In this document: piece after piece, positions 43,287 to 52,588 of the stretch
How the letters are laid out: every line of letters begins with the position of its first letter
How positions within the stretch are numbered: the first letter of the stretch is position 1
From: a bacterium
GTDB taxonomy: Bacteria > Verrucomicrobiota > Verrucomicrobiia > Chthoniobacterales > UBA6821
Length of the DNA: 64,000 nucleotides
Direction of reading: 5' to 3'
Assembly: GCA_021849805.1 (NCBI GenBank)
Contig: JAJZSL010000006.1
Span: 26,555-90,554 of the forward strand
Made by a program: the position numbers and the translations under genes
Notes under the pieces: model-generated
Databases searched by the model: none
What the model was told of the DNA's origin: nothing
Seen by the model: only the letters and a program-made list of their open reading frames with translations

Positions 43287-46061
43287 ATGAAAAAAAAATT
43301 TCATCTAAACAGCCACTATGATCGTGTTTTTGAAAAAGATTGCCTTTTTTTTTCAAATCAATTTTTTGCTCAAAGGGAGTTTAATCTAGAAGGGGCAAAA
43401 AAATTTTATAGAAATCAAGAAAAGAGACTTAAGAGATGGCATCGTTGTGGTGGAGGTGGAAGAGAAATTACCAAACGTCGAGCTGATCTTCTTGATGTTC
43501 TTTTCAGGAATATTTTCTCTTTTTTGAAACAACAGCAACAAGGATCTCTTCAACGTTTCTGTGTTGTTGCTCTTGGAGGATATGGGAGAAGTGAAATGAA
43601 TCCTTATAGTGATGTCGACCTTCTTTTCCTTCATGAAGAAAAAAAATTAAGAAAGAAAGAGGAAGAAATAATTATTTCGTTTCTTATGGGCTGTTGGGAT
43701 TTTGGTTTGAAAGTTGGACATGCAACACGTTCCTTCGAAGAAGCATTTTTCCATGCAAATAATGACTTCGTTTCAAAAACAGCCATGCTTGAGAGTAGAT
43801 TGATTATTGGTGATGGGGCGTCATTTCAGCGTTTTAAGAGAAAATTCCGAAAAAAATGTATTTTGGGACAAGAGAAAAAATATTTATGTTGGCGCTTGGA
43901 GAGCATTCAACAAATGAGGGAGAAGTTTGGAAAAACTGTTTTCATGCAAGAACCTCATATTAAATCAGGGAATGGAGGATTGCGTGATTATCAAAATCTT
44001 TTGTGGATTGCTCTTGTTTATTATCAAACTTCTTCACTAGATTTTTTGATCAAAAAAAAACTCCTTAGCGAACAAGAAAAGATAAAATTAGAGAAAAATT
44101 ATGATTTTCTTTTGCGTGTTCGCACAGAGATGCATGATCAGGAAAAAAGAGCTGTCGATAAATTAACGCTATGTCTTCAGGGAAAAATTGCTCAACGATT
44201 AGGTCATGCACAGCGAAGTATTCTTCGAAGAACGGAGTCCTTGATGAAAAGTTATTATCGAGCAACACGTGAAACAAGTCTCATCGCTAGTGCTCTTTTA
44301 GCTCGACTCCATTTTCTTTCTCAGAAAGAGAAAAAATTTTTTGGATTTCAACCTTTTTTAAAATTACAGAAGAAAAAAGTTAAAAAAGTAGATGATTTTC
44401 TTCTTCAAGATGGTTTTCTTTTTCTGCAGGAGGATAAAAAATTTGTTACTCCTTTCTGGATGATGAAAGTATTTCATCTTGCAGCAACAAAAAATGTTCA
44501 GTTCTCCTCAGAGTTAGTAGATTTTCTTAAGGAACAACTTTACCAAGTAAATCGATCTTTTCGAAATTCCAAAGAAGCTCAACAACTATTTTTGAGTATT
44601 CTTTCTCAAAAAGGCAATGTAGGAAAAACACTCCGAGTCATGCATGAACTTGGATTTTTAGGAAAGTATCTTCCTGAATTTGGAGCTCTCACCTGTTTAG
44701 TTCAGCATGAGTTTTATCATCTCTACACAGCAGATGAACACACCCTTCTTGCTATTGAAAAAATTGACGAGCTTCTCTTCACCAACAATAAAAAACTTCT
44801 TCGTTACAGTAATCTCTTAAAAAATCTTGAGCACTCCTCTCTTCTCTATCTTGCCATGTTGCTCCATGATAGTGGGAGAGCAGCAAATACCCCTCACCAT
44901 GTTGAGGAAAGTATCAAAAATACAAAGAAAGTAGCTCTTCGATGGGAGCTCTCTCCAGAAGCTCAAGAATTACTTGTAACTCTCGTTGGGCTTCATGCTC
45001 AGCTAGCTACTGTGGCAAGAACACGTGATTTAGAGGATCCATTAACAATTGAAAAATTTGCTCATCAAGTAAAAAAAATTTCAACATTAAATGCACTAAC
45101 GATTTTAACATTAGCAGATGGAATGGGAGTCAATGATCATCAGTGGAGTGATTGGAAAGAGCAGCTAATTTGGAATCTCTATGATCGAACAAAAAAATAT
45201 TTAGAAGCTATCGAAAATCATGGAATTCTCTCTCCTCAAGAGCAATCTCATCAATCGATGAGGCAGGAGGTGATCAAAAAAATGTTTCCACCAGAATGGA
45301 AAGAAGAAATCAAGGTTCATTTTGAGCAGATGCCAGCACGTTATTTTAGGATGAAAGAAGTGGCTTCTCTTGCAGAACATATTCAATTATTCCACACGTT
45401 TTTCATTCACCAAGAAATGGCTTCTTCTCAAGGGAAAAATCCCTTGGAAGCAGAAATTCTCTGGAAAGAATATCCAGAATTAGGATATTGCGAAGTTGCC
45501 ATTTGTGGTTGGGATCGACAACGGCTCCTAGAACGTATCGCAGATTCATTTCTAAGAGCTGGTATTAATATCTTGAGTGCAGATATCTTTACACGCTCTG
45601 ATTGTTTAACGCTTGATATTTTCCGTGTTAGGGGACAGAAAGTTGATTCTATTTTGAGAGAAAAGCAAAAGAAAACAATGGAGAAGCAACTTCAAGAGCT
45701 TCTAAAAATCAATGGTAATGAGATAGAAGATCGATTTCATCAACGTAGAATCAAAAAGGAAGAATCCATAAAACAAAAAAATGATTCAAGGATTGAAACC
45801 AATGTGCGCGTCGATAATCATTCTCATCCTATTTATACCTTAGTAGAAGTAGAGACAGCAGATAGAGAAGGACTTTTCTATGATTTACTAGGAGCTCTCA
45901 ACTATGGTGATCTCTGCATTGACTGTGCTCGTATTGCAACGGAGATGGATGTAGCTTTTGATACCTTTTATATTCTTGGATCCGATAAGAAGAAAATTAT
46001 GGACCAAGAGTTACTTGACAATCTTCAGGAGCGAATTGAAGTAGTAACTAAGGGATATTAA
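43287..46061 (+). CDS. glnD: [Protein-PII] uridylyltransferase/uridylyl-removing enzyme
   Basis: Nitrogen sensor that uridylylates or deuridylylates PII in response to glutamine. The 924-residue protein has the full order: nucleotidyltransferase domain with ALGGYGRSEMNPYSDVDLL near 95-115, GlnD-specific helical domain with KSGNGGLRDYQNLLW near 225, HD domain with HEFYHLYTADEHTL and LLHDSGRAA near 475-535, and two C-terminal ACT domains (EVAICGWDRQRLLERIADSF and VEVETADREGLFYDLLGAL). DxD and HD residues are present, so both activities are expected. A short purine run AAGAAGG precedes ATG 43287, one of the few Shine-Dalgarno-like sites here. PII itself is not in the window. Confidence 0.94.
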   Translation: MKKKFHLNSHYDRVFEKDCLFFSNQFFAQREFNLEGAKKFYRNQEKRLKRWHRCGGGGREITKRRADLLDVLFRNIFSFLKQQQQGSLQRFCVVALGGYGRSEMNPYSDVDLLFLHEEKKLRKKEEEIIISFLMGCWDFGLKVGHATRSFEEAFFHANNDFVSKTAMLESRLIIGDGASFQRFKRKFRKKCILGQEKKYLCWRLESIQQMREKFGKTVFMQEPHIKSGNGGLRDYQNLLWIALVYYQTSSLDFLIKKKLLSEQEKIKLEKNYDFLLRVRTEMHDQEKRAVDKLTLCLQGKIAQRLGHAQRSILRRTESLMKSYYRATRETSLIASALLARLHFLSQKEKKFFGFQPFLKLQKKKVKKVDDFLLQDGFLFLQEDKKFVTPFWMMKVFHLAATKNVQFSSELVDFLKEQLYQVNRSFRNSKEAQQLFLSILSQKGNVGKTLRVMHELGFLGKYLPEFGALTCLVQHEFYHLYTADEHTLLAIEKIDELLFTNNKKLLRYSNLLKNLEHSSLLYLAMLLHDSGRAANTPHHVEESIKNTKKVALRWELSPEAQELLVTLVGLHAQLATVARTRDLEDPLTIEKFAHQVKKISTLNALTILTLADGMGVNDHQWSDWKEQLIWNLYDRTKKYLEAIENHGILSPQEQSHQSMRQEVIKKMFPPEWKEEIKVHFEQMPARYFRMKEVASLAEHIQLFHTFFIHQEMASSQGKNPLEAEILWKEYPELGYCEVAICGWDRQRLLERIADSFLRAGINILSADIFTRSDCLTLDIFRVRGQKVDSILREKQKKTMEKQLQELLKINGNEIEDRFHQRRIKKEESIKQKNDSRIETNVRVDNHSHPIYTLVEVETADREGLFYDLLGALNYGDLCIDCARIATEMDVAFDTFYILGSDKKKIMDQELLDNLQERIEVVTKGY

Positions 46062-46081
46062 GCATTACTACTCCTAATACT

Positions 46082-47143
46082 CTAGGTAACTACATTAGCT
46101 CGAAGGAGAGATTTAATGATTTCTTCAATGACCTCCCCTGTGCTAGCAAAGTTTCCTTGAGCTAAGTCGGAAGCTGATGTTGAGGCAATAATAGAAACAA
46201 TTCTAGGAGCAACCTCTCGAGCAGCAGCAAGGAATTTTTCTTTGGCTTTTTCTTGGTCACGTAAAATTTTCTCTTCAGTTCCCCCCGATTGCCATTTCCA
46301 TGTTGGGCGATTCATCTCAATGGTGAGGTCGTCTTGAGTAGGTGCTCTTCCTTGTTGAGAGAGTTCTCTGAGAAATCGATGATAAAAGTTTTCTCCAACA
46401 AGAGTTCTAAAATGATGCAACTGTTTTTCTGAAGCAGGCAAGGAGGCTTTTTGAGAGCAGGAGGCTACTAGGCGTTCAAAAGCCCCTTGATGCATAAAAT
46501 CACGAAGTTCTTCTGGTGAGAGTTCTCCAGTAGCCTCACCACCAAGTCGGTGGGATTTTCCGGGGAAGATATGTTCCTTGCTTTCATTCTTTGTGTTGCT
46601 CTCTCCAAGCAGGGAGAGAGTGGCCAGTGTGCTCGAGTAACTAGCAAGGCTTTTTATTAAGGTTAGATGAGGATCTTCCCCACTGAAATATCCAACAAGA
46701 AGATCGGAACATAGTTTTTGAGTAAAACCACGATAGTTGAGTAGAGCAGCAATATTACTGATGATAGTTCTTGCTGAGAAAGTATGAACCTCTTCACTAG
46801 TGGGAAGGGAGGAACTTTCAAGATTGGAAGAGGTTAGTGATCTGATTCTTCTTTCGCGTAACGATTCCAGATCCGTGGGTGGTGGATCGCCTCCCAATTT
46901 CTGCTCTTCTGAAGAAGTTGACTTAGTAGCAAAGGAAGGAAGATAGGCCGCTGAAGCTTCTAGAGCACGTTGAGCTGTTTGCTGAGCACGTAAGGAGCAT
47001 TCCTTTTGGATACCTTCTACTCCTACAACAACACCATCGATTTTATGCTCAAAGAAAAGGTCATGAAGTTGCTTGGCTAAGGACTCGCCTTGCCGAGTAG
47101 ATGATGGGGAAGTGATTTTCCCAGTAGGAGTAATATTACTCAT
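46082..47143 (-). CDS. Unrecognised Ser/Thr-rich protein, third gene of a three-gene cluster
   Basis: A 353-residue protein with no family I can name. The first 20 residues (MSNITPTGKITSPSSTRQGE) are polar and disorder-like, without a signal peptide. Residues about 35-85 are Ala/Ser-rich, about 85-130 charged and Ser-rich, and the rest looks alpha-helical; the C-terminal 60 residues (KAKEKFLAAAREVAPRIVSI onward) form amphipathic helices. There is no clear membrane segment. It lies 23 bases after the 506-aa gene and ends against glnD. The N-terminal style is like that of substrates of contact-dependent secretion systems, but nothing in the window encodes such a system. Confidence 0.6.
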   Translation of the reverse strand: MSNITPTGKITSPSSTRQGESLAKQLHDLFFEHKIDGVVVGVEGIQKECSLRAQQTAQRALEASAAYLPSFATKSTSSEEQKLGGDPPPTDLESLRERRIRSLTSSNLESSSLPTSEEVHTFSARTIISNIAALLNYRGFTQKLCSDLLVGYFSGEDPHLTLIKSLASYSSTLATLSLLGESNTKNESKEHIFPGKSHRLGGEATGELSPEELRDFMHQGAFERLVASCSQKASLPASEKQLHHFRTLVGENFYHRFLRELSQQGRAPTQDDLTIEMNRPTWKWQSGGTEEKILRDQEKAKEKFLAAAREVAPRIVSIIASTSASDLAQGNFASTGEVIEEIIKSLLRANVVT

Positions 47144-47166
47144 AGAGAAATTAAAAATGGAAATTA

Positions 47167-48654
47167 CTAAACAACATTCTCAGCAATGGAATTTCCTGAA
47201 ACCGGAGGATTCGTAGTGGGAGGGGTATTTCTTTCTGTTACAACACTCATGAGACCAGCTGCTAGTGCTGTTGCACCAGCGACTCCTTCGTAAGTATGTT
47301 CTAGCGATATTCCTGATATCCCTAAATTAGCTATCATGGAGCATAAACCTCCAAAGAGAGCAATCCCTCCTCCTGCAAGAAGGCCAGCTGCTGCTCCTTG
47401 AGCTAAGCCACGAATAGCTCCTGGCTGGCCTCCTTCTCTTCCACCTCGGTATGTTCCCATAAGTGCTCCAGTACTTCCTAACGTGGCATCAAGAGAACCA
47501 ACGTGAGGATAAAGAGCAGCAGCAAGACCTCCTAATAAAGCCCCAGCGCTTCCTCCAGCCAGCATTCCAGTTATGATTCGGCCGCTTGAAGAGGGGTTTT
47601 GGGCCGTTCCTGAAGCAGCAATTCCTCCTCCCAGAGCACCAAGAAGGGCACCTGTTCCTCCTCCCCAAGCTGTTGGGGCACTGACATGAGCAAGAGCAGC
47701 GAGCGTAGATGCACCATATTGAGTGTAGAGTTGAGAGGCACTCCAACCAACCCAGAGACTTGTTCCTGCTTTTGCGGTCGCGCTGGCGCTAGCAGCAGCA
47801 CCAAGCAGAGGGAGATGAGGAGATGCTGTCATCATGGCAGCAGAAAAAGCAACGCTGAAACTCAATCCTCCCACAGCAGCTCCCGCAGCCAAGAAACTAC
47901 CAGCAAGAAAACCAGTGTAAATCATACTACGAGAGAGGCCTGTTTGCTCAGCAAGCGAGGTGAGGAGAGAGGAAATCGATGAGGTAGCTGCAGGTGGATG
48001 AGTTAAGGTTGCTCTTAGTTCTTTGAGAGCGTGGAGCTGTTCTCTTAAGCAAGTATCATATGTTGAGAGGTCTCCAGCGCAGGCAGCAGTGATGGAATCT
48101 TGGAGCGCTACCAAGGAAGCAATGGTTTGATGAGCTCTAGCAAGAGTGAGCGGATGAGCCCGCTCTTCTTGAGGATAAAAAAAACTTACAGCCTCTTCTC
48201 CATAAAGCTGGATCAATTGGTTAGCAAAAAAACTTTTTACCTCTTCGTGAGAAGCGTTGATGGTCAGATCACTCTGGAGGTTGTTTTCGTGAAGTTCAAG
48301 ATGGTTTCCCTCTTTGCTAAGCACAAAAATCTTAGAGAGGTCAGGTTCTTCTTTTCCTAAGCTCAAAAAAGCAACAAGGTTGCTCTCTATCTGATGGAAT
48401 GCTTCGGTTATTTGAGCTGCTGGAGGAAATTGAGAACCCTGATTGTTAACAGCAGTAATATTCTCAAGAGGGTCCTGGGCGTTGGAGGAGGTGAAAAAAC
48501 TACCAATTTCCTTGCTCAAGGGATCGTGTTGGATAGAGGAACGACTGATGGTGCGACGAGGGAGAAGCGGAGAAGGGGAATGCGAATCAGCCAAAGTCGA
48601 GGCAATATCGCGTGGAGATAAAGAGTTCGTTGAAGAAGAGAGCGAGGGAGTCAT
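47167..48654 (-). CDS. Unrecognised protein with long Gly/Ala-rich hydrophobic (glycine-zipper-like) region
   Basis: About 495 residues from ATG 48654; the frame is open 11 codons further to a GTG at 48687, but MTPSLSSSTNSLSPRD resembles the polar starts of its neighbours. The N-terminal 210 residues are polar and helical. From about 240 to 470 the chain is extremely rich in Gly and Ala with closely spaced small-residue motifs (GALLGALGGGIAAS, GALLGGLAAALY, GLLAGGGIALFGG), as in glycine-zipper membrane proteins and pore- or membrane-inserting effectors. The tail is Pro/Thr/Asn-rich. There is no signal peptide. Middle gene of the cluster, 9-42 bases from the upstream gene. Function unknown. 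Confidence 0.6.
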   Translation of the reverse strand: MTPSLSSSTNSLSPRDIASTLADSHSPSPLLPRRTISRSSIQHDPLSKEIGSFFTSSNAQDPLENITAVNNQGSQFPPAAQITEAFHQIESNLVAFLSLGKEEPDLSKIFVLSKEGNHLELHENNLQSDLTINASHEEVKSFFANQLIQLYGEEAVSFFYPQEERAHPLTLARAHQTIASLVALQDSITAACAGDLSTYDTCLREQLHALKELRATLTHPPAATSSISSLLTSLAEQTGLSRSMIYTGFLAGSFLAAGAAVGGLSFSVAFSAAMMTASPHLPLLGAAASASATAKAGTSLWVGWSASQLYTQYGASTLAALAHVSAPTAWGGGTGALLGALGGGIAASGTAQNPSSSGRIITGMLAGGSAGALLGGLAAALYPHVGSLDATLGSTGALMGTYRGGREGGQPGAIRGLAQGAAAGLLAGGGIALFGGLCSMIANLGISGISLEHTYEGVAGATALAAGLMSVVTERNTPPTTNPPVSGNSIAENVV

Positions 48655-48696
48655 AGCATGCTGAAGTAAAGATACAAAATATCCCACTAGTTTCTA

Positions 48697-51006
48697 CTAA
48701 AGAAGATGAAGAACCCAGAGAGGAGGAAAATGGAGGCCAGCATAGAAAATAGCAGCCTGTTTAGCAGCTTCAGTAACATTGCTAGTAATAGCACTTAGTC
48801 CACTTTCAACTTGCTGTGGATTTTTTGCTGCCCACCAAGTAGCCAACGACAAGCTTAATTTCATTCCAGGCTGATCTTCTCCTAATGCCCATAGGGCTGC
48901 CCCAAGAGCCGCTGCTTTAGCAGCTCCACGACTGAGAGAAGAATCATTAGTCACCAGTGCTCCAGCAGCAGCAGTGCCTGCTATGGTTGCTGCCGCATTC
49001 ATGATAGGACGATACCATTGATAGTAGAAATAGTTTATCCAAGTATTTTCGTTTTCTCCTGATAATGCTGCTAGAGCGAGAAGCCCCTCCAAAGTTTCCA
49101 GGGTGATTCTTCCTTCAGAGCTTAATTTCTCTTGGAATGTTTTTTCAATGAACTCCTTAGTTTTTGCTTGTGAAGCAAGAGGAACTTGTTGAATGATCCA
49201 AGGGATAAGCTGGTTCTCCAGATCCCGGTGAGCTCTCTGATTGTTTCCATGGCTCAGAGAACTCATGAGGGCATTCCAGCGGGTGGAGAAAAATCCAAGA
49301 ATACCTTTTGCTCCGCTTATTTCCGGGGGCATCTCCCTATCAATGATAACTGAGCGCTGAAGATAGTGCTTATAGAAATGAGCAAATAAAAGAGCATTAT
49401 CCTCAGAAGAGATAGATTTTTGTTTCTCTTCACGCGTGACTGGATCGGAAAATGAGTTTCTTTGGTCATAATAGGTGAAATCAAATTCTGCCTTAGCACG
49501 ATCCAGAAGGTTGGAGGAGAGCTCATCAAGTTTGGAAAGGAGACCTGGAGTTTTCTCAACACTCTTCTCTTTTTTCTCTGAGTTAAGTTCTGGGCCTTGA
49601 AGATCGAGAGGAACAACAGCCCTAGCATAGGAGTCTTGGGTTGGAATCAGCGCTTCTTCTTTCATTAGAAATCGTTGAAAAGCACCAACGGTTAGGGGAC
49701 TTCCTTTGCGATAGCGAAGAGCAAAAGAACGATCAAAACGCTCCCTTGCATACGGTCCATAGAGTTGATGAACATATGCTCGTACAGACTTGATACCACC
49801 ACGATAACGTTCTTTCTCTTGAGGAGTTCGCCAGAACCACTTCCAAGCTGGTACGATAGACCAAGAAGATTTTCTTTCAGCAGAAGAATTGGCTGTTGAA
49901 CTACCTGAGTCGTTCTGGAGAATCACTAAGGCGGGATCCTTGCTCTTTCGAATTTTCTGAAGAACTGTAGAAGGAGAAGTAGAAACTGGGGGATTAGCAT
50001 CGAGGATCCTCTCGATCTCTTTTGGTTGATTAAGAATCCTCTCTATTCTAGATGTTTCTATTGTATTAAGTTCTTTATTTAAATATGTTAGAATTTCTCC
50101 TCTTTTTGTAGGAGGAGGAGATAATGAGCTCACAGAATCTTTAACACTAATAAGAACTTTCTTCATACTCGATTCTCGAGAAGCAGCGTAAAAAGAATCA
50201 AAATTGTCTCCTAGACTGACATTAGTAGGATCAAGTTTTCTTAGATGATCAAAACTAAAACAAAGGTTCTCTTTTGCTGTTTTTAAAGATTCTTTCACTG
50301 TGTTATAAGAATCACTTTCCTGGTAAGAAGGAAAAGTTGGAGAAAAATAAAACGTTCCTTTTAATTCCTCTAGAGTCAATCCATAGGTTGAAACTTCTGG
50401 AATCCGCTGAGCGAAAGCCTTTAGGAGTTCTCTCTTAGTGTTGACTTCCTCTTCGCTAGGAGAAGAGTTTGCAAGTTGAGCAATCTCCTCTTTCAGCTGA
50501 GTGCTCCACGTGCATAGTTGTTGGGAGGAAGCACCAGCTATGAGCTCAGGAGTGAGGGTCATTTGTTGATTCTGCGTAGAGCTAGATGGCAATGTTTTTT
50601 CGAGAGTCTTTTTCTGTGCAGGAGTTCCTGGTGTTACTTTACTTCCTGAGCTTCCAGTGAAAAATTCAGTAACCCATGCCCCCCATGTTCTTGATGGAGG
50701 AGGGGAAGATGATTTTTCTAAATGGTTGGAGGGAGAGATCCCTGGAGCCACTTCTGGGGGATAGGGCTGATTTCCTGGAGTAGGTGTCAGAGGAGTGAAG
50801 ATGATCTCTTCTTTGGACTCTTCCCCTGTAGCCAAGGAAGCATCAATGGGAATGGGAGGCGTAGGATCGAGAGGGCCCTTGGGATCAGGTAATTCTTCAA
50901 TTCTACCATCAGCGCTACGGATTCTAGGAGGTTCTGAAGAATCGAGCGGAAAGGAAGGAGTGGTAGCACTATTTCTTATCTTTCTTGTTGCAAAAGAATC
51001 CATCAT
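48697..51006 (-). CDS. Unrecognised 769-aa protein, first gene of the three-gene cluster
   Basis: Starts at ATG 51006. The first 140 residues are Pro/Ser/Glu-rich and probably disordered (for example SSPPPSRTWGAWVTEFFTGS). The centre (about 150-610) is charged and helical, with no recognised catalytic motif. The last 130 residues are Ala-rich and hydrophobic (NAAATIAGTAAAGALVT, AAALGAALWALGE), ending HFPPLWVLHLL, and may insert in a membrane. There is no signal peptide. The 46-base gap behind mqnD contains a 10-base direct repeat. Overall plan (disordered N terminus, helical body, Ala/Gly-rich membrane-active end) is shared with the next gene, suggesting a joint role. Confidence 0.6.
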   Translation of the reverse strand: MMDSFATRKIRNSATTPSFPLDSSEPPRIRSADGRIEELPDPKGPLDPTPPIPIDASLATGEESKEEIIFTPLTPTPGNQPYPPEVAPGISPSNHLEKSSSPPPSRTWGAWVTEFFTGSSGSKVTPGTPAQKKTLEKTLPSSSTQNQQMTLTPELIAGASSQQLCTWSTQLKEEIAQLANSSPSEEEVNTKRELLKAFAQRIPEVSTYGLTLEELKGTFYFSPTFPSYQESDSYNTVKESLKTAKENLCFSFDHLRKLDPTNVSLGDNFDSFYAASRESSMKKVLISVKDSVSSLSPPPTKRGEILTYLNKELNTIETSRIERILNQPKEIERILDANPPVSTSPSTVLQKIRKSKDPALVILQNDSGSSTANSSAERKSSWSIVPAWKWFWRTPQEKERYRGGIKSVRAYVHQLYGPYARERFDRSFALRYRKGSPLTVGAFQRFLMKEEALIPTQDSYARAVVPLDLQGPELNSEKKEKSVEKTPGLLSKLDELSSNLLDRAKAEFDFTYYDQRNSFSDPVTREEKQKSISSEDNALLFAHFYKHYLQRSVIIDREMPPEISGAKGILGFFSTRWNALMSSLSHGNNQRAHRDLENQLIPWIIQQVPLASQAKTKEFIEKTFQEKLSSEGRITLETLEGLLALAALSGENENTWINYFYYQWYRPIMNAAATIAGTAAAGALVTNDSSLSRGAAKAAALGAALWALGEDQPGMKLSLSLATWWAAKNPQQVESGLSAITSNVTEAAKQAAIFYAGLHFPPLWVLHLL

Positions 51007-51017
51007 GGCGAGGAAGA

Positions 51018-51040
51018 GTAGAAATGTTAGGTAGAAATGT
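51018..51040. repeat. 10-base direct repeat upstream of the three-gene cluster
   Basis: GTAGAAATGT occurs at 51018-51027 and again at 51031-51040, a 13-base period, within the 46 bases between mqnD and the 769-aa gene start. It could be an operator or chance; the repeat is close to the start codon, so it would lie in the leader if transcription begins further upstream. Confidence 0.3.
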
Positions 51041-51052
51041 CAGTAAAAACTG

Positions 51053-51943
51053 CTAAGAGGAGGAGAGAAACTCTACTTCTCCTATTGGAGGGATGAAGCC
51101 ATGTTGGGCAGCTTGATTTAAGAACTCACGGATAGCACGACGTCCTACCTCACCATAATCGAGTGTATAGTCATTGACATACATACCAATGAAACGATCG
51201 GCTAGTGGAACTTCCATCCCACGAGCGTGAGCCATACTGTGATTAAGAGCAGCAGTACGATGATCGAGGCCATAGCGAATACTTGCTTTCATGATGGAGT
51301 TGATTTCCCGGCGCTGAGTGTCATTGAAATCCTTAACAATGACATTACCACCGAGTGGCAGAGGAAGTCCCGTGGAGTTTTTCCACCATTGACCAAGATC
51401 GAGAATCTTCAGGAACCCTTCTTGAGTGTAGGTAAGTTGACCTTCATGAATGATCAAACCCACATCAGCAGCATCTTCATTGAGTGCATTAAAAATTTGA
51501 TCAAAAGGGATGACGCGATAGTTCCATTCTTCTCCTAGAAGGAGTTCTGCCGCAAGAAAAGCACTCGTCATTCGTCCAGGGATGGCGATGCGCTTGGAGC
51601 ACAGCCATGCTTTTTTCTCTTCCAGAGGAGCATCCTCATCCGGGAGATCAGATCGTCGAGAGCGTGCAACAAACATCGGTCCATAACCATCTCCCATACT
51701 TGCTCCACAAGGAAGGAGAGCATACTTGTCCATCACATAGGCATAAGCATGAATCGAAATGGCGCTAAGGTGCAACTCTCCACGCAAGGCACGCTCATTG
51801 AGTGATTGAATATCTTCGAGAAGATGCTTGAAGCGATAACCGTGTAGAGGAATCTGCTCAGTAGCCATGGCATAGAACATGAAAGCATCATCAGGATCAG
51901 GAGAATGTCCTAGAAGCAAGGTAGAATCAGGCGTTAGAGACAT
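51053..51943 (-). CDS. mqnD: 1,4-dihydroxy-6-naphthoate synthase-like protein (futalosine pathway)
   Basis: A 296-residue cytoplasmic protein of the periplasmic-binding-protein fold used by MqnA/MqnD. The N-terminal LLLGHSPDPDDAFMFYAMA corresponds to the MqnD substrate-site start (xSPDxDDxFMFxAL); LSAISIHAYAYVMDKYALLP, GYGPMFVARS and the Asp-Val-Gly-Leu-Ile-His-Glu-Gly segment near 155 are further family marks, the His being catalytic in MqnD. It cleaves cyclic dehypoxanthinyl futalosine to the naphthoate precursor of menaquinone. Menaquinone would be the electron acceptor of complex I encoded at 1-7.5 kb. No other mqn gene is in the window. Confidence 0.8.
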   Translation of the reverse strand: MSLTPDSTLLLGHSPDPDDAFMFYAMATEQIPLHGYRFKHLLEDIQSLNERALRGELHLSAISIHAYAYVMDKYALLPCGASMGDGYGPMFVARSRRSDLPDEDAPLEEKKAWLCSKRIAIPGRMTSAFLAAELLLGEEWNYRVIPFDQIFNALNEDAADVGLIIHEGQLTYTQEGFLKILDLGQWWKNSTGLPLPLGGNVIVKDFNDTQRREINSIMKASIRYGLDHRTAALNHSMAHARGMEVPLADRFIGMYVNDYTLDYGEVGRRAIREFLNQAAQHGFIPPIGEVEFLSSS

Positions 51944-52080
51944 GTGGCTAGATGTTCAATTCTTTCAATGATTACCTCTTCTAGGAAGGTTTTTCTAGAA
52001 AAAAGGAAGAAGAAAAGACGGAGGAAAAATTTTTAAGATAGCCATTTCGCTTTTCTAGAAAGAAAAGTAGCAGGGACTGG

Positions 52081-52440
52081 TTAGATTTTCTTAATAGCGT
52101 TGCGTAGGAGGGAAGTTCCTTCTTTGAGAGCCTTCTCAAGGTTGCTAGAAGCTTGATCAAGAAGAGAGGAGGCTTCTAAGTGTAGTGTTGCTCGAGCTTC
52201 TTGAGTAATCTTGGAGCTAGCTCTAATTCCTTTGCGCAGGAGGGAAGAAGCTTCATCAACAAGTTTCAGCGCTTCCTGGGCAAGCTTTTCCTGAGCAGAA
52301 GAAGTAACTTTTTGGGGAGCGGGAGTTTTTTTCTGCGGTTCCTTCTTGGAAGATTTTACCGATGAAGAGGGCTTCTTTTTGATGGAGCGCAAGGGGGAAG
52401 ATTTTTTGAGTGGAGAAGATTTTTTTTTGGTTGAGGTCAT
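52081..52440 (-). CDS. Lys/Ser-rich histone-H1-like protein with amphipathic C-terminal helices
   Basis: The product is 119 residues from ATG 52440, which follows a TAGGGA that could act as a weak ribosome site; the frame is open to 52551 but the extra residues look non-coding. Residues 1-50 are Lys/Ser/Pro-rich (MTSTKKKSSPLKKSSPLRS and on), like bacterial histone H1-type proteins. Residues 52-119 form helices with a repeated pattern (EALKLVDEASSLLRKGI, LHLEASSLLDQASSNLEKAL). A nucleoid-associated or RNA-binding role is plausible but not shown. It is divergent from alr, whose ATG is 148 bases away. Confidence 0.6.
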   Translation of the reverse strand: MTSTKKKSSPLKKSSPLRSIKKKPSSSVKSSKKEPQKKTPAPQKVTSSAQEKLAQEALKLVDEASSLLRKGIRASSKITQEARATLHLEASSLLDQASSNLEKALKEGTSLLRNAIKKI

Positions 52441-52588
52441 GTTCCCTACCATAGCAAGAATATTGTTTTTGCCAAGGAGGGAGTAGGAGTCTTCATGAGT
52501 GGAAAGCGGCGAATTGCCAAACGCCCTGATTTTTCCTCTTTCTTGAAGCAAAGAAGTTAAGCTACTTTTATTTTCTCTTTACTGAACA

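Noticed and set aside
46062..46081. Intrinsic terminator between glnD and the convergent gene
   Set aside because: The 20-base gap has no stable stem or T tract.
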